From Pseudomonas sp. CAN1 (GTDB lineage: Bacteria; Pseudomonadota; Gammaproteobacteria; Pseudomonadales; Pseudomonadaceae), in the NCBI RefSeq assembly GCF_030462585.1, contig NZ_JASMRU010000029.1, forward strand, positions 16,239 to 60,484: 44,246 nt of DNA, given 5' to 3'. Shown here piece by piece: positions 20,365 through 29,549 of this stretch. The notes below the pieces were generated by a model that saw only the letters and a program-made list of their open reading frames with translations, was not told the origin of the DNA and did no database searches. Every line of letters starts with the position of its first letter. Positions within the stretch are counted from its first letter, which is position 1. The position numbers and the translations under genes are program-made.

Positions 20365-20959
20365 AGAACACCGTTTCCGCATTTCCCTGGACGCGGATAT
20401 CAAACCGGTAAGCGAGCCTCCCGTCCACCTCGCAACGCTTTGCGATGAGCGTTTGCCGACGTTCGGGCTGTTCGATCAGGTTCAGCACCGGGTCCACGGC
20501 ATTGGCCTGAGCCTCGTCGTCGAAGTACAGGCGGGTCTGCAGGTGCAGGTTGATACCTCGGGCGAACAGCGACAGGTTGATGTGCGGCGCCATGGGTACG
20601 CCGGCGGCATTTTTCACCACACCGGGCTTGATGGTCTGCACCTGCCACTCGCCGGCGTCGAAGGTCGTTGCCGTGCGCCCGAAGCCGTTGAAAGGCTTTT
20701 CCAGATCGTAGGCCGTGTCGTACACGCCCTCATGATTCGCCTGCCACAGCTCCAGGAAGGAGTCGCGGATCAGGTGGCCGTTGCCGTCGTAGACGTGGCC
20801 GATCAGCAGGATGTGCTCGCCGGGCGCGCCAGGCTTGGCCATCTCGCTCCAGATTTCCTGGTCACGGGCCGGATTGCCGGCGGCGGCCAGCGCCAATCCG
20901 ATGTGTACGTAGGGGCCGGCGGTCTGCGAGGGGGTTTCCGGCAGCAGTTCGATAGGCAT
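20354..20959 (-). CDS. pcaG: protocatechuate 3,4-dioxygenase alpha subunit
   Basis: The non-iron subunit of the ring-cleaving dioxygenase that converts protocatechuate to 3-carboxy-cis,cis-muconate (beta-ketoadipate pathway). The 201-residue protein begins MPIELLPETPSQTAGPYVHIGLAL, the family's N-terminus, and carries GHVYDGNGHLIRDSFLELWQ and the MAPHINLSLFARGIN strand pair. It starts 12 bases after the pcaH stop, so the two form an operon. Confidence 0.96.
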   Translation of the reverse strand: MPIELLPETPSQTAGPYVHIGLALAAAGNPARDQEIWSEMAKPGAPGEHILLIGHVYDGNGHLIRDSFLELWQANHEGVYDTAYDLEKPFNGFGRTATTFDAGEWQVQTIKPGVVKNAAGVPMAPHINLSLFARGINLHLQTRLYFDDEAQANAVDPVLNLIEQPERRQTLIAKRCEVDGRLAYRFDIRVQGNAETVFFDF

Positions 20960-20971
20960 GGTCGGTCCTCC

Positions 20972-21691
20972 TCACTTGTTCTCGAAATGGGTCTTGCGTT
21001 GGCCGCGCAGCACGATGTCGAAGCGGTAGGCCAGGCAGTCCATGGGGTTGGCGTTGCTCATGTCGAGCTTCGCGATCAGGCTTTCCACCGCGTCCGGGTT
21101 GGCGATGGACTTGACGATGGGGCACATCGGGATCAGCGGGTCACCCTCGAAGTACAGCTGGGTGATCAGCCGCGTGGAGATCGACGGGCCGCTGATGGAG
21201 AAGTGGATGTGCGCCGGGCGCCAGTCGTTCGGGCCGTTGCGCCACGGGTACGGGCCGGGCTTGATGGTGCGGAAGACGTAGCGCCCTTCGCTGTCGGTCA
21301 TTGCGCGGCCGACGCCGCCGAAGTTCGGGTCCAGCGGCGCGAGGTAACGGTCGTTCTTGTGGCGGTAGCGACCGCCAGCGTTGGCCTGCCACATCTCCAC
21401 CAGGGTGTGCGGCACGGGCTTGCCGTACTGGTCCATCACCCGGCCGGAGACAATGATGCGTTCGCCGATGGGCAGGCCGCCGTTGTTGAAGTTGAGCAGC
21501 AGATCGTTGTCGTGCTCGCCCATTTTCAGGTGGGAGAAGTCCGGGCCACTGGTTTCGGAGACCGATTGCGGAATGCTCACCAGCGCCTGGCGCGGGGAGC
21601 GGGCGATGGAGGTCTTGTAGTCGGGGGTGAGGGCTTTGGGGTGCCAGTTTCGGTCACGAATGACGAAGCGGCTATTCTCCGCGTCGGACAT
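20972..21691 (-). CDS. pcaH: protocatechuate 3,4-dioxygenase beta subunit
   Basis: The Fe(III)-binding catalytic subunit. Its 239 residues show the intradiol dioxygenase ligands: Y109 ([10 protein letters not shown]), Y148 (GPYPW), H161 and H163 (RPAHIHFS). These line up with the two tyrosines and two histidines known from P. putida. An alpha-beta complex with PcaG is expected. The promoter region upstream holds a PcaQ box (21795-21814), so induction by the LysR protein encoded just before it is likely. Confidence 0.97.
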   Translation of the reverse strand: MSDAENSRFVIRDRNWHPKALTPDYKTSIARSPRQALVSIPQSVSETSGPDFSHLKMGEHDNDLLLNFNNGGLPIGERIIVSGRVMDQYGKPVPHTLVEMWQANAGGRYRHKNDRYLAPLDPNFGGVGRAMTDSEGRYVFRTIKPGPYPWRNGPNDWRPAHIHFSISGPSISTRLITQLYFEGDPLIPMCPIVKSIANPDAVESLIAKLDMSNANPMDCLAYRFDIVLRGQRKTHFENK

Positions 21692-21794
21692 GTCGGTCTC
21701 CTCTTGTTGGATTTATAGGAGCCTGTTGCATCAGGCAGTGCGGCGGAGTGTCACCCGCAAGCCTGATAGCGAAAACTGAAAAGATGCCCGCAAC

Positions 21795-21814
21795 CCATAA
21801 CCTATTGGTTATGG
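21795..21814. promoter_or_regulatory. PcaQ binding site for pcaHG
   Basis: A perfect 8-bp inverted repeat CCATAACC / GGTTATGG around TATT. Its core ATAACC-N4-GGTTAT is one base from the ATAACC-N4-GGTTAA box that I recall for PcaQ of Sinorhizobium. It overlaps the pcaQ stop codon and ends about 100 bases before pcaH. Confidence 0.75.
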
Positions 21815-22738
21815 ATAAGCCCCATCTCGATAGGCTTCGCCGACCTCACGCAGCACCTCCAGGCACCAGTGCGCACCCAGCGAAAGCGGCAACGTCGAGT
21901 TGCTGCAAACCCCGACTGAACCGCCCGGCTCCTGTACGTCCAGCGGCAGTTCGACCATATCCCCGGAACGCAGGTCCAGGCGCACCGAGTCCAGCGGGGC
22001 GATCCACAGCGCGTCGCTGGTCAATACATAACGGCGGCTGAGCACCGTGGACAGGGTTTCCAACCGGCGGCGCGGCTGGCCGAGGCCGCTCTGCACCAGC
22101 AGGCTGTCGGCGGACTTGCGGATGGTGGTGCCGGCTAGCGGCATCACCAGCGGCCAGTCGTCGAGCGCCGAGGGCGGCAGTGGACGGCCCAGCAGCGGGT
22201 GGCCGGCGCGGGCCACCAGGGTCATGGATTCGCTGTACAGATGCTCGAAGGCGAGGCCCTGGATTTGCGGGCTCTCCGTCATGCGGCCGACCACCAGGTC
22301 CAGCTCGCCCACCCGCAGCTGCGAGAGCAGGTGCGCGCTTGGCCCGGTCACCACGCTGACCACCAGCGCCGGGTGACGCTCGTGCAGACGCCGCACCGTC
22401 TCCGGCATCAGCAGGCTTTCCACGGTGGAGAGCACGCCCAGGCGCACCGTGCTGGAGGCGTACTCGCCGCCGCGCAGGCTGTTCACCCCGTCGCGCAGTG
22501 CCTGCACGCAGGGGCCGGCGTAGCGCAGGAAGGCCACGCCCGCCTCGGTCAGGCTGGCGCCACTCTTGCCGCGCTCGAACAGGCTGGCTTCGAGCAGGTC
22601 CTCCAGCTCCTTGAGCGTCTTCGAGATGGCCGGCTGGCTCACCGCCAGGGCGTCCGCCGCGCGGGCCAGGCTGCCCTGGCGGGCCACTTCGAGGAAACAC
22701 ACCAGATGGCGGAACTTGATACGCGAATCGATATTCAT
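21809..22738 (-). CDS. pcaQ: LysR-type activator PcaQ
   Basis: A 309-residue LysR regulator. The N-terminal helix-turn-helix spans about residues 8-65 (FLEVARQGSLARAADAL, SQPAISKTLKELE), and the rest is a periplasmic-binding-protein-like inducer domain. Its position just before pcaHG, on the same strand, and the PcaQ-type palindrome between them identify it as the pca activator; in other bacteria it responds to beta-ketoadipate-pathway intermediates. It begins 6 bases after the pobR stop, so pobR and pcaQ may be co-transcribed. Confidence 0.9.
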   Translation of the reverse strand: MNIDSRIKFRHLVCFLEVARQGSLARAADALAVSQPAISKTLKELEDLLEASLFERGKSGASLTEAGVAFLRYAGPCVQALRDGVNSLRGGEYASSTVRLGVLSTVESLLMPETVRRLHERHPALVVSVVTGPSAHLLSQLRVGELDLVVGRMTESPQIQGLAFEHLYSESMTLVARAGHPLLGRPLPPSALDDWPLVMPLAGTTIRKSADSLLVQSGLGQPRRRLETLSTVLSRRYVLTSDALWIAPLDSVRLDLRSGDMVELPLDVQEPGGSVGVCSNSTLPLSLGAHWCLEVLREVGEAYRDGAYP

Positions 22739-22744
22739 GGCGGC

Positions 22745-23626
22745 TCAACGCGGCTCGCGGAACGCGCGGGGCGAGACCCCGGCGTAGCGCTTGAAGAATC
22801 GGGAGAAGTAGGCGGGTTCGGAGAAGCCCAGGCTGTCCGACACCTGCTGGATGGTCATGGCTGTGTACACCAGGTTGCGCTTGGCCTCCAGCAGCAGGCG
22901 CTGGTGGATCATCTGCAACGCCGACTGCCCGGCCAGACGCCGGCACAGCGCATTGAGGTGCGCAGCGCTGATGCCCAGGGCCGCCGCGTAATGCTCGATG
23001 GGGCGGTGTTCGCGGAAGTCCTGCTCCAGCAGGCGGGAGAAGCCGTGCACGTGCTCGATCCCTCGGTCCTGCTGGCTGGCCTGGGCGCGGGACTGCTCCA
23101 GCGCCTGGCGGCTGAGCCAGACCAGCAGCACGTTGAGCAGCGACTGCAGCATCAGGTCGCGGCCCGGCGCCTGCTCGGCGTACTCGCGCTCGATGGACTC
23201 GAACAGTGCATCCAGCTGGCGCTTGCCGCGGCCCACGGCGAAGCACGCCGGCTGTTCCAGTACCGGGCTCTGCAGCAGGCCGCCGAGCTGCTCGGCCAGC
23301 GGCAGGCCCATGCTCAGCACCCAGCCCTGTACGTCCTCGGCAAAGCGGAAGCCGTGCACCGCCAGCGCCGGCGTGACCTGCAGCGAAGCCTCGCGGATCG
23401 GCGTCACCCGCCCCTCCACTTCCAACTCTGCTTCGCCGGATTGCACATACAGCAACTGCACCAGATCGCCATGCCGATGCGGGCGGATTTCCCAGTCGTG
23501 CAGGCGGCTGCGCGAGGCGATGGATTCGCAGTGGATCAGGTCCGGCGTCGGCCATGCCGTCGTCTCGCCATAAAGACGGAACACCGGGACCGGTGTGTCA
23601 GCACGTTGTTCGATCACCGCCCACAT
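22745..23626 (-). CDS. pobR: AraC-family regulator, probable PobR
   Basis: A regulator of about 293 residues with an N-terminal cupin-like sensing domain (IRPHRHGDLVQLLYVQSGEAE) and a C-terminal AraC/XylS double helix-turn-helix (about 190-290: HYAAALGISAAHLNALCRRL and LGFSEPAYFSRFFKRYAGVSP). It is divergent from pobA, the usual place for the 4-hydroxybenzoate-responsive activator. The start is uncertain: ATG at 23626 or TTG at 23641. The 105 bases to pobA should hold its operator. The next gene downstream is pcaQ. Confidence 0.88.
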   Translation of the reverse strand: MWAVIEQRADTPVPVFRLYGETTAWPTPDLIHCESIASRSRLHDWEIRPHRHGDLVQLLYVQSGEAELEVEGRVTPIREASLQVTPALAVHGFRFAEDVQGWVLSMGLPLAEQLGGLLQSPVLEQPACFAVGRGKRQLDALFESIEREYAEQAPGRDLMLQSLLNVLLVWLSRQALEQSRAQASQQDRGIEHVHGFSRLLEQDFREHRPIEHYAAALGISAAHLNALCRRLAGQSALQMIHQRLLLEAKRNLVYTAMTIQQVSDSLGFSEPAYFSRFFKRYAGVSPRAFREPR

Positions 23627-23632
23627 CCATGA

Positions 23633-24916
<1,284 letters not shown>

Positions 24917-24933
24917 GGGGTTTTCCCCAGTCC

Positions 24934-25283
24934 CGTAGGGCGCACAACGCGCCAGCGTTATCCGCCGCTCAAGAGCCGGCGGATAACCTGTTCCAGGTTA
25001 TTCGCCCTACGATTCTGCATCGGGATTTCGCGGAGAAGCTCCGCTCCTACAAAAGCCCGCACGCCGAAGCCCAGCCTGTAGGAGCGGACCTTGTCCGCGA
25101 TCCGGCCGACAGGCCGGTGCTCTCCGTGTTCCGGCTGTCCCGGCTGCGCCGGGATTTCGCGGAGAAGCTCCGCTCCTACAATAGCCCGCACTCCGAAGCC
25201 CAACCTGTAGGAGCGAGCTTGCTCGCGAACCGCCCAACAGCGGAGTCACCTGCACATCTGTTCGCGAGCAAGCTCGCTCCTAC
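24934..25283. repeat. REP array of three families with internal 129-bp-period duplication
   Basis: This fills most of the 435-base gap after pobA. In order: a family D pair (24934-25011); family B-like units at 25024-25050 and 25078-25101; a second unit at 25153-25179; and a family A pair (25207-25283). A 65-base block (25022-25086) recurs at 25151-25215 with three differences. No gene is supported in the array. Confidence 0.85.
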
Positions 25284-25351
25284 GAAAAGCACCACCAACT
25301 ATCCTTACCCTCCCAGCCACGCCGCTCGCCGCGACACCGCCGGAGGCCATC

Positions 25352-25819
25352 ATCGAACCGGGCGAAGAAGACTTCCTCAGCCACCTGCTCGCCGAAAGCG
25401 GCGACGGCGACGCGCGCGCCTTCGCCACGTTGTACCGCTGCACCGCCCCGCGCCTCTACCCGCTGGCGCTGAAACTGAAGCCCGAACAGAAAGCCGCCGA
25501 CACCCTGCTGATCGACACCTTCCTCCACGTCTGGACCGACGCCGACCGCTACCACCCCACGCGCAGCGCGGCGCTGGACTGGATGGTCGCCCTGCTCTAC
25601 CGGCTCGCCGACCAGCCGCCGCCGCTCCCAATCGACGAGCCCTGGCCGGAGCTGCCGCCACCGGACGACCTGTGGCCGGCCATCCACGCGCACATCCCCG
25701 ATGACGAAGGCGACAGCCCCGGTCTGCGCTGGCCGCTGATCATCGCCAGCCTGGTTGGCGTGCTGATCGGTGCGGCGATCTGCCTGAGCCTGCTGCTGGA
25801 GCTGCGGCCGGCGTCCTAG
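25352..25819 (+). CDS. degenerate ECF sigma region-2-like protein with C-terminal membrane helix
   Basis: About 155 residues. The N-terminal part (FLSHLLAESGDGDARAFATLY, then a RLYPLALKL helix and a VWTDADRYHP segment) resembles region 2 of ECF sigma factors. It lacks region 4, and instead has a proline-rich linker and a transmembrane helix (WPLIIASLVGVLIGAAICL). No ATG, GTG or TTG lies in frame before the homology starts. GGAGG (25342-25346) precedes ATC codons at 25349 and 25352; the first usable TTG, at 25430, would cut region 2. It may use a rare start or be a decaying gene. The dihaem cytochrome gene follows after 273 bases. Confidence 0.5.
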   Translation: MEPGEEDFLSHLLAESGDGDARAFATLYRCTAPRLYPLALKLKPEQKAADTLLIDTFLHVWTDADRYHPTRSAALDWMVALLYRLADQPPPLPIDEPWPELPPPDDLWPAIHAHIPDDEGDSPGLRWPLIIASLVGVLIGAAICLSLLLELRPAS

Positions 25820-25836
25820 GTGTCCGCCTGAAAGGC

Positions 25837-25932
25837 GATGGGTATCGCTGCGCTCCATGCCATCCTACGACTTGCCACCTACTCGCCTCGGAACTCTCCG
25901 TAGGATGTGGTGGAGCGCAGCGATACCCATGC
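25837..25932. repeat. REP family C inverted pair
   Basis: GATGGGTATCGCTGCGCTCC...CATCCTAC is followed by its inverted copy CGTAGGATG...GGAGCGCAGCGATACCCATG. Here the GTAG ends face inward, opposite to the pairs at 33169 and 35414. Confidence 0.8.
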
Positions 25933-26092
25933 TGTTGCCACACCAGCACTTCCCCGCGAAACCGCAAATACCCCGCCCAGCCGCGTAACCCAACATAAAA
26001 ACCCTGAATTCCGTACGGCATCACCTTGCCAAGCCGCCGCACAGTTGGCATAAACGTCCGAATCTTTTCGTACAAATAACAAGGAAGTTTCG

Positions 26093-28000
26093 ATGCGCAT
26101 TTTCGGACGCGTCCTACTTGCGGTCCTGCTGTTGCTCCTGCTCGTCGGCGGCGTCATCGCCTGGTACATCGCGCATCCCAACCTCCCCGAATACACCAAG
26201 CCGGAAAAGATGGTCCACCTGGACCAATGGTCCAAGGCGGATCGCGAGCTCTACTACTACACGCCCCAGGGCACCCAGGTGAAAGGCCTGCGCTACGACT
26301 GGTTCACCCATCTGGAACAGCCGTTCTCCAGCGACAAGTTCGCCAGCCCGGAAAACCTCGCGCGCTTCGGCTTCCTCATCGAGCCCGAACAGATCGGCCG
26401 CGACGCCGACGACACACTGGCCGCCACGGTTAAGAACCCGGGCAACCTGCCAGTCGGCTTCGCCCGCCACCAGGACGGCGAGACCGGCGCCTGGTACCTC
26501 GACATCACCTGCTCCGCCTGCCACACCGGCGAGCTGCGCTACAAAGGCACCGCCGTGCGTATCGACGGCGGCGCAGCCATGCACTCCATTGCCTCCACCG
26601 TGCCGACCCTGCGCGGCGGAGCGTTCGGCCAGGCGCTCGGCGCCAGCCTGGCCGCCACCTACTACACGCCGTGGAAGTTCGACCGCTTCGCCAAGGGCGT
26701 GCTGGGCGACCGCTATCCCAAGGGCAAGGCCGCGCTCAAGCGCGACGTGCGCAACGTCATCGGCACTCTCGTCGGCACCGCCTGGAACGACACCCACCGC
26801 GGCCTCTACCCGACCCTGGAAGGCCCCGGCCGCGCCGACGCCTTCGGGCGCATCGCCAACGGCGTGTTCGGCGACGGTATCGACGCCGCCAACTACCGCG
26901 TCGCCAACGCCCCGGTGAACTACCCGCAGCTGTGGGACATCTGGAAATTCGACTGGGTGCAATGGAACGGCTCGGCCATGCAGCCCATGGCCCGCAACAT
27001 CGGCGAAGCCCTCGGCGTGGGCGCCACCCTGCGCATGTTCGAGAGCGACGGCAAACCGGTGATGGGCGATGAGCGCTACGCCTCCAGTGTGCGCCTGCGC
27101 GACCTCTACACCCTCGAAGAAGCCCTCAAGCAGCTCAAGCCGCCGGCCTGGCCGAAGGAAGTCTTCGGCGAGATCGACCTGAAGAAGGCCTCCCAGGGCC
27201 GCGCCCTGTTCCAGGCCAACTGCGTCTACTGCCACGGCCCGCACGTGAAGGAGCCCGGCGCCGCGGACTACATCGCCCCGGCCCGCGTGCCCGAGTGGCG
27301 CATGAAGATGGTCCCCACCAGCGAGATCGGCACCGACCCCACCACCGCCGACAACATCGCCGACCACACCTTCGACGTGCGCTCGCTGAAGTGGAACCCC
27401 GAAGAACTGAAGAACATGAACGTGCGCCTCTACCCCAAGAGCGACGAACCGCTGGACCTGTCGAAGATCTCCGCCGCCAAGGGCCTGGCCTATGTCACCG
27501 CGTTCGTCGAGCAGCGCGGCTACCGTGACGCCCACGTCAGCCCCGAGCAGCAGAAGGAAATGAACGGCTACGGCCTCGACATCGGCGTACGCGAACTGCG
27601 CGCCTACAAGGCCCGCCCGCTGGACGGCATCTGGGCGACCCCGCCGTTCCTGCACAACGGCTCGGTGCCCAACCTGTTCCAGATGCTCTCCCCGGTGGCC
27701 GAGCGCGACAGCCAGTTCTGGGTCGGCAGCTTCGAGTACGACCCGAAATTCGCCGGCTACCGCAGCGAGCGCTTCCCCGGCGGCTTCCTCTACAAGACCA
27801 GCGTCACCGGCAACAGCAACCGCGGCCACGAATTCCGCGACGGCTGCCGCCAGGACGGCGTCATCGGCCGCGCCCTGTCGCCGGAAGAACGCTGGGCGCT
27901 GGTGGAATACCTCAAAGTGCTGGGCAACCCCGAGTACGAAACCCGCCTCGACCCGAACGTACCCACCCCGCCGTGGACGCCGGGGCCGAAGTGCGAGTGA
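26093..28000 (+). CDS. membrane-anchored dihaem cytochrome c (RoxA/peroxidase-like)
   Basis: A 635-residue protein. An N-terminal helix (about 6-25) anchors it, with the rest in the periplasm. Two haem c sites are visible: C140-S-A-C-H144 and C377-V-Y-C-H381. The long inter-haem distance and the size (about 640-680) resemble RoxA/LatA-type dihaem dioxygenases and dihaem peroxidases rather than small MauG or CcpA. The closing part has the PLDGIWATPPFLHNGSVPNL motif typical of dihaem peroxidase-like C-termini. AAGGAAG precedes the ATG. It is followed after 311 bases by a membrane-anchored catalase-like gene. The substrate is unknown. Confidence 0.8.
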   Translation: MRIFGRVLLAVLLLLLLVGGVIAWYIAHPNLPEYTKPEKMVHLDQWSKADRELYYYTPQGTQVKGLRYDWFTHLEQPFSSDKFASPENLARFGFLIEPEQIGRDADDTLAATVKNPGNLPVGFARHQDGETGAWYLDITCSACHTGELRYKGTAVRIDGGAAMHSIASTVPTLRGGAFGQALGASLAATYYTPWKFDRFAKGVLGDRYPKGKAALKRDVRNVIGTLVGTAWNDTHRGLYPTLEGPGRADAFGRIANGVFGDGIDAANYRVANAPVNYPQLWDIWKFDWVQWNGSAMQPMARNIGEALGVGATLRMFESDGKPVMGDERYASSVRLRDLYTLEEALKQLKPPAWPKEVFGEIDLKKASQGRALFQANCVYCHGPHVKEPGAADYIAPARVPEWRMKMVPTSEIGTDPTTADNIADHTFDVRSLKWNPEELKNMNVRLYPKSDEPLDLSKISAAKGLAYVTAFVEQRGYRDAHVSPEQQKEMNGYGLDIGVRELRAYKARPLDGIWATPPFLHNGSVPNLFQMLSPVAERDSQFWVGSFEYDPKFAGYRSERFPGGFLYKTSVTGNSNRGHEFRDGCRQDGVIGRALSPEERWALVEYLKVLGNPEYETRLDPNVPTPPWTPGPKCE

Positions 28001-28013
28001 GCCGCTGTTCTTC

Positions 28014-28091
28014 GTAGGAGCGAGCTTGCTCGCGAACAGATCCCCCGACAGCTCCGGCGCTGGGCGGGTTCGCGAGCAAGCTCGCTCCTAC
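28014..28091. repeat. REP family A inverted pair
   Basis: GTAGGAGCGAGCTTGCTCGC is followed by its inverted copy ending CTCGCTCCTAC, with GTAG outward. It lies in the 311-base gap after the cytochrome gene. Confidence 0.85.
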
Positions 28092-28130
28092 AGACAAGCC
28101 TTGCTCCGCAGCACCATCGAAACGCCAATC

Positions 28131-28263
28131 CAGTCCCCTCTCCCTTCGGAGCGGGGCGCGTAGCCAGGGTTAGGAAGAGGGAAACACCCACCACCACTCC
28201 CTCCCCGCAACACCGATCCGCCAAGCAGTCCCCTCTCCCCAGAGAGAGGGTCAGGGAGAGGGA
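28131..28263. repeat. two copies of a CCCTCTCCC...GGGAGAGGG-type repeat
   Basis: Two related units, each starting CAGTCCCCTCTCCC and ending in an AGAGGGA-type arm, lie in the same orientation about 100 bases apart. The second has a clear inverted-repeat form. This is a family separate from the GTAG elements. No other feature is seen between it and the next start codon. Confidence 0.6.
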
Positions 28264-28311
28264 AGCTCCTGGGGTCCCCTCCATAAAAAGAACACGAAAG
28301 GACCCCGTGCC

Positions 28312-29466
28312 ATGCAATCCCTGCTAACCCGCATCTGGCTCTTCCTCGGCAAATGGCTCGGCCGTCTGCTGCTCGCCATCGCCGCCATCGGCCTGTTCGG
28401 CTGGGGCATCGGCAGCCTCTACTACGCGTGGAAATTCTCCGGCCCGGTCTCCGCCCAGGAAGAAATCCCGCCGGGCGAAGCCCAGCTCACCCAGGCCATC
28501 ATCGAAGACGCCGTGCGCATCGTCGAACAGCACCGCGACAACACCCGCGTATTGCGTGACGCCCACGCCAAGGCCCACGGCTGCGTGAAGGCCGAAGTCA
28601 CAGTCGCTGGCGACCTCGCCCCCGGCCTGCGCCAGGGCGTGTTCGCCGAACCGGGGCACAAATGGGAGGCCATGGTCCGCTTCTCCAACGGCAACGCGTA
28701 CCCACAGTTCGACAGCGCTCGCGACGCCCGCGGCATGGCCATCAAACTGCTCGACGTGCCCGGCGCCAAGCTGATGCCCGGCAAGGGCCACGACACCGAA
28801 CAGGACTTCGTCATGTTCAACCACCCGGTGTTCTTCGTCCGCGACGTCGCCGAATACCGGCAGAACTTCGCTGCCCAGGCCAGCGGCCAGAAGGTCGCCG
28901 CGTTCTTCCCCAGCTGGAAGCCCAGCACCTGGGAAATCCGCCACCTGGTCATCGCCCTGCAGACCCTCGCCCCCGCCCCGGACAGCCCCCTGCAGGCCGG
29001 CTACAACGGCATCGCCCCCTACAAGCTGGGCGACGCCAACAACATCAAGTACCGCGTCATCCCACTGAGTGAAGGCTGCCCGGCCTACCAGTTGCCCAAG
29101 CTCAACGAGAAACTGCCGAACTTCCTGCGCACCGCCATGTACCAGCAACTTTCGGTCGACCGCGTCCCCGCCTGCTTCGCCCTGCAAGTGCAGAAACAGG
29201 ACCCGAGCAAGTACATGCCCATCGAAGACGTCAGCGTCGAATGGAGCGAGAAGGACGCCCCCTTCCAGACCGTCGCCACCGTCAGCATCCCACCCCAGGA
29301 CTTCGACAGCCGCGAGCAGAACCTCGCCTGCGACAACCTCTCCTACAACCCCTGGCACGCCCTCCCCGAACACCGCCCGATTGGCGGCATCAACCGACTG
29401 CGCAAGGCGGTTTATGAGGCGGTGAGTGTTTATCGGCATGAGCGCAATGGGGTGGGCGGCAAGTAG
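28312..29466 (+). CDS. membrane-anchored catalase-family haem protein
   Basis: A 384-residue protein. A transmembrane helix (about 18-36) is followed by a catalase-like core. Alignable catalase features are HAK (H85, the position of the distal histidine), RFSNG, DARGMAIKL and FNHPVFFVRD (N170, the distal asparagine position). The end, LSYNPWHALPEHRP, falls where catalases hold the proximal tyrosine; Y345 is a candidate. It is shorter than true catalases, so peroxidase or hydroperoxide activity is possible. Its neighbour, the dihaem cytochrome, is also membrane-anchored; the two may work together in the periplasm (inference). Confidence 0.85.
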   Translation: MQSLLTRIWLFLGKWLGRLLLAIAAIGLFGWGIGSLYYAWKFSGPVSAQEEIPPGEAQLTQAIIEDAVRIVEQHRDNTRVLRDAHAKAHGCVKAEVTVAGDLAPGLRQGVFAEPGHKWEAMVRFSNGNAYPQFDSARDARGMAIKLLDVPGAKLMPGKGHDTEQDFVMFNHPVFFVRDVAEYRQNFAAQASGQKVAAFFPSWKPSTWEIRHLVIALQTLAPAPDSPLQAGYNGIAPYKLGDANNIKYRVIPLSEGCPAYQLPKLNEKLPNFLRTAMYQQLSVDRVPACFALQVQKQDPSKYMPIEDVSVEWSEKDAPFQTVATVSIPPQDFDSREQNLACDNLSYNPWHALPEHRPIGGINRLRKAVYEAVSVYRHERNGVGGK

Positions 29467-29549
29467 GCACGCTACGAGCCAATCGTCGCCGGATAAATAT
29501 TACCACCTAAAAAAGTTTTAACCGTGCATAAAAAACGGACCCACAAACC

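Noticed and set aside
24934-25283. Possible CRISPR array
   Set aside because: The repeats are palindromic GTAG-type REPs of different families with irregular spacing; no regular spacers and no cas genes.
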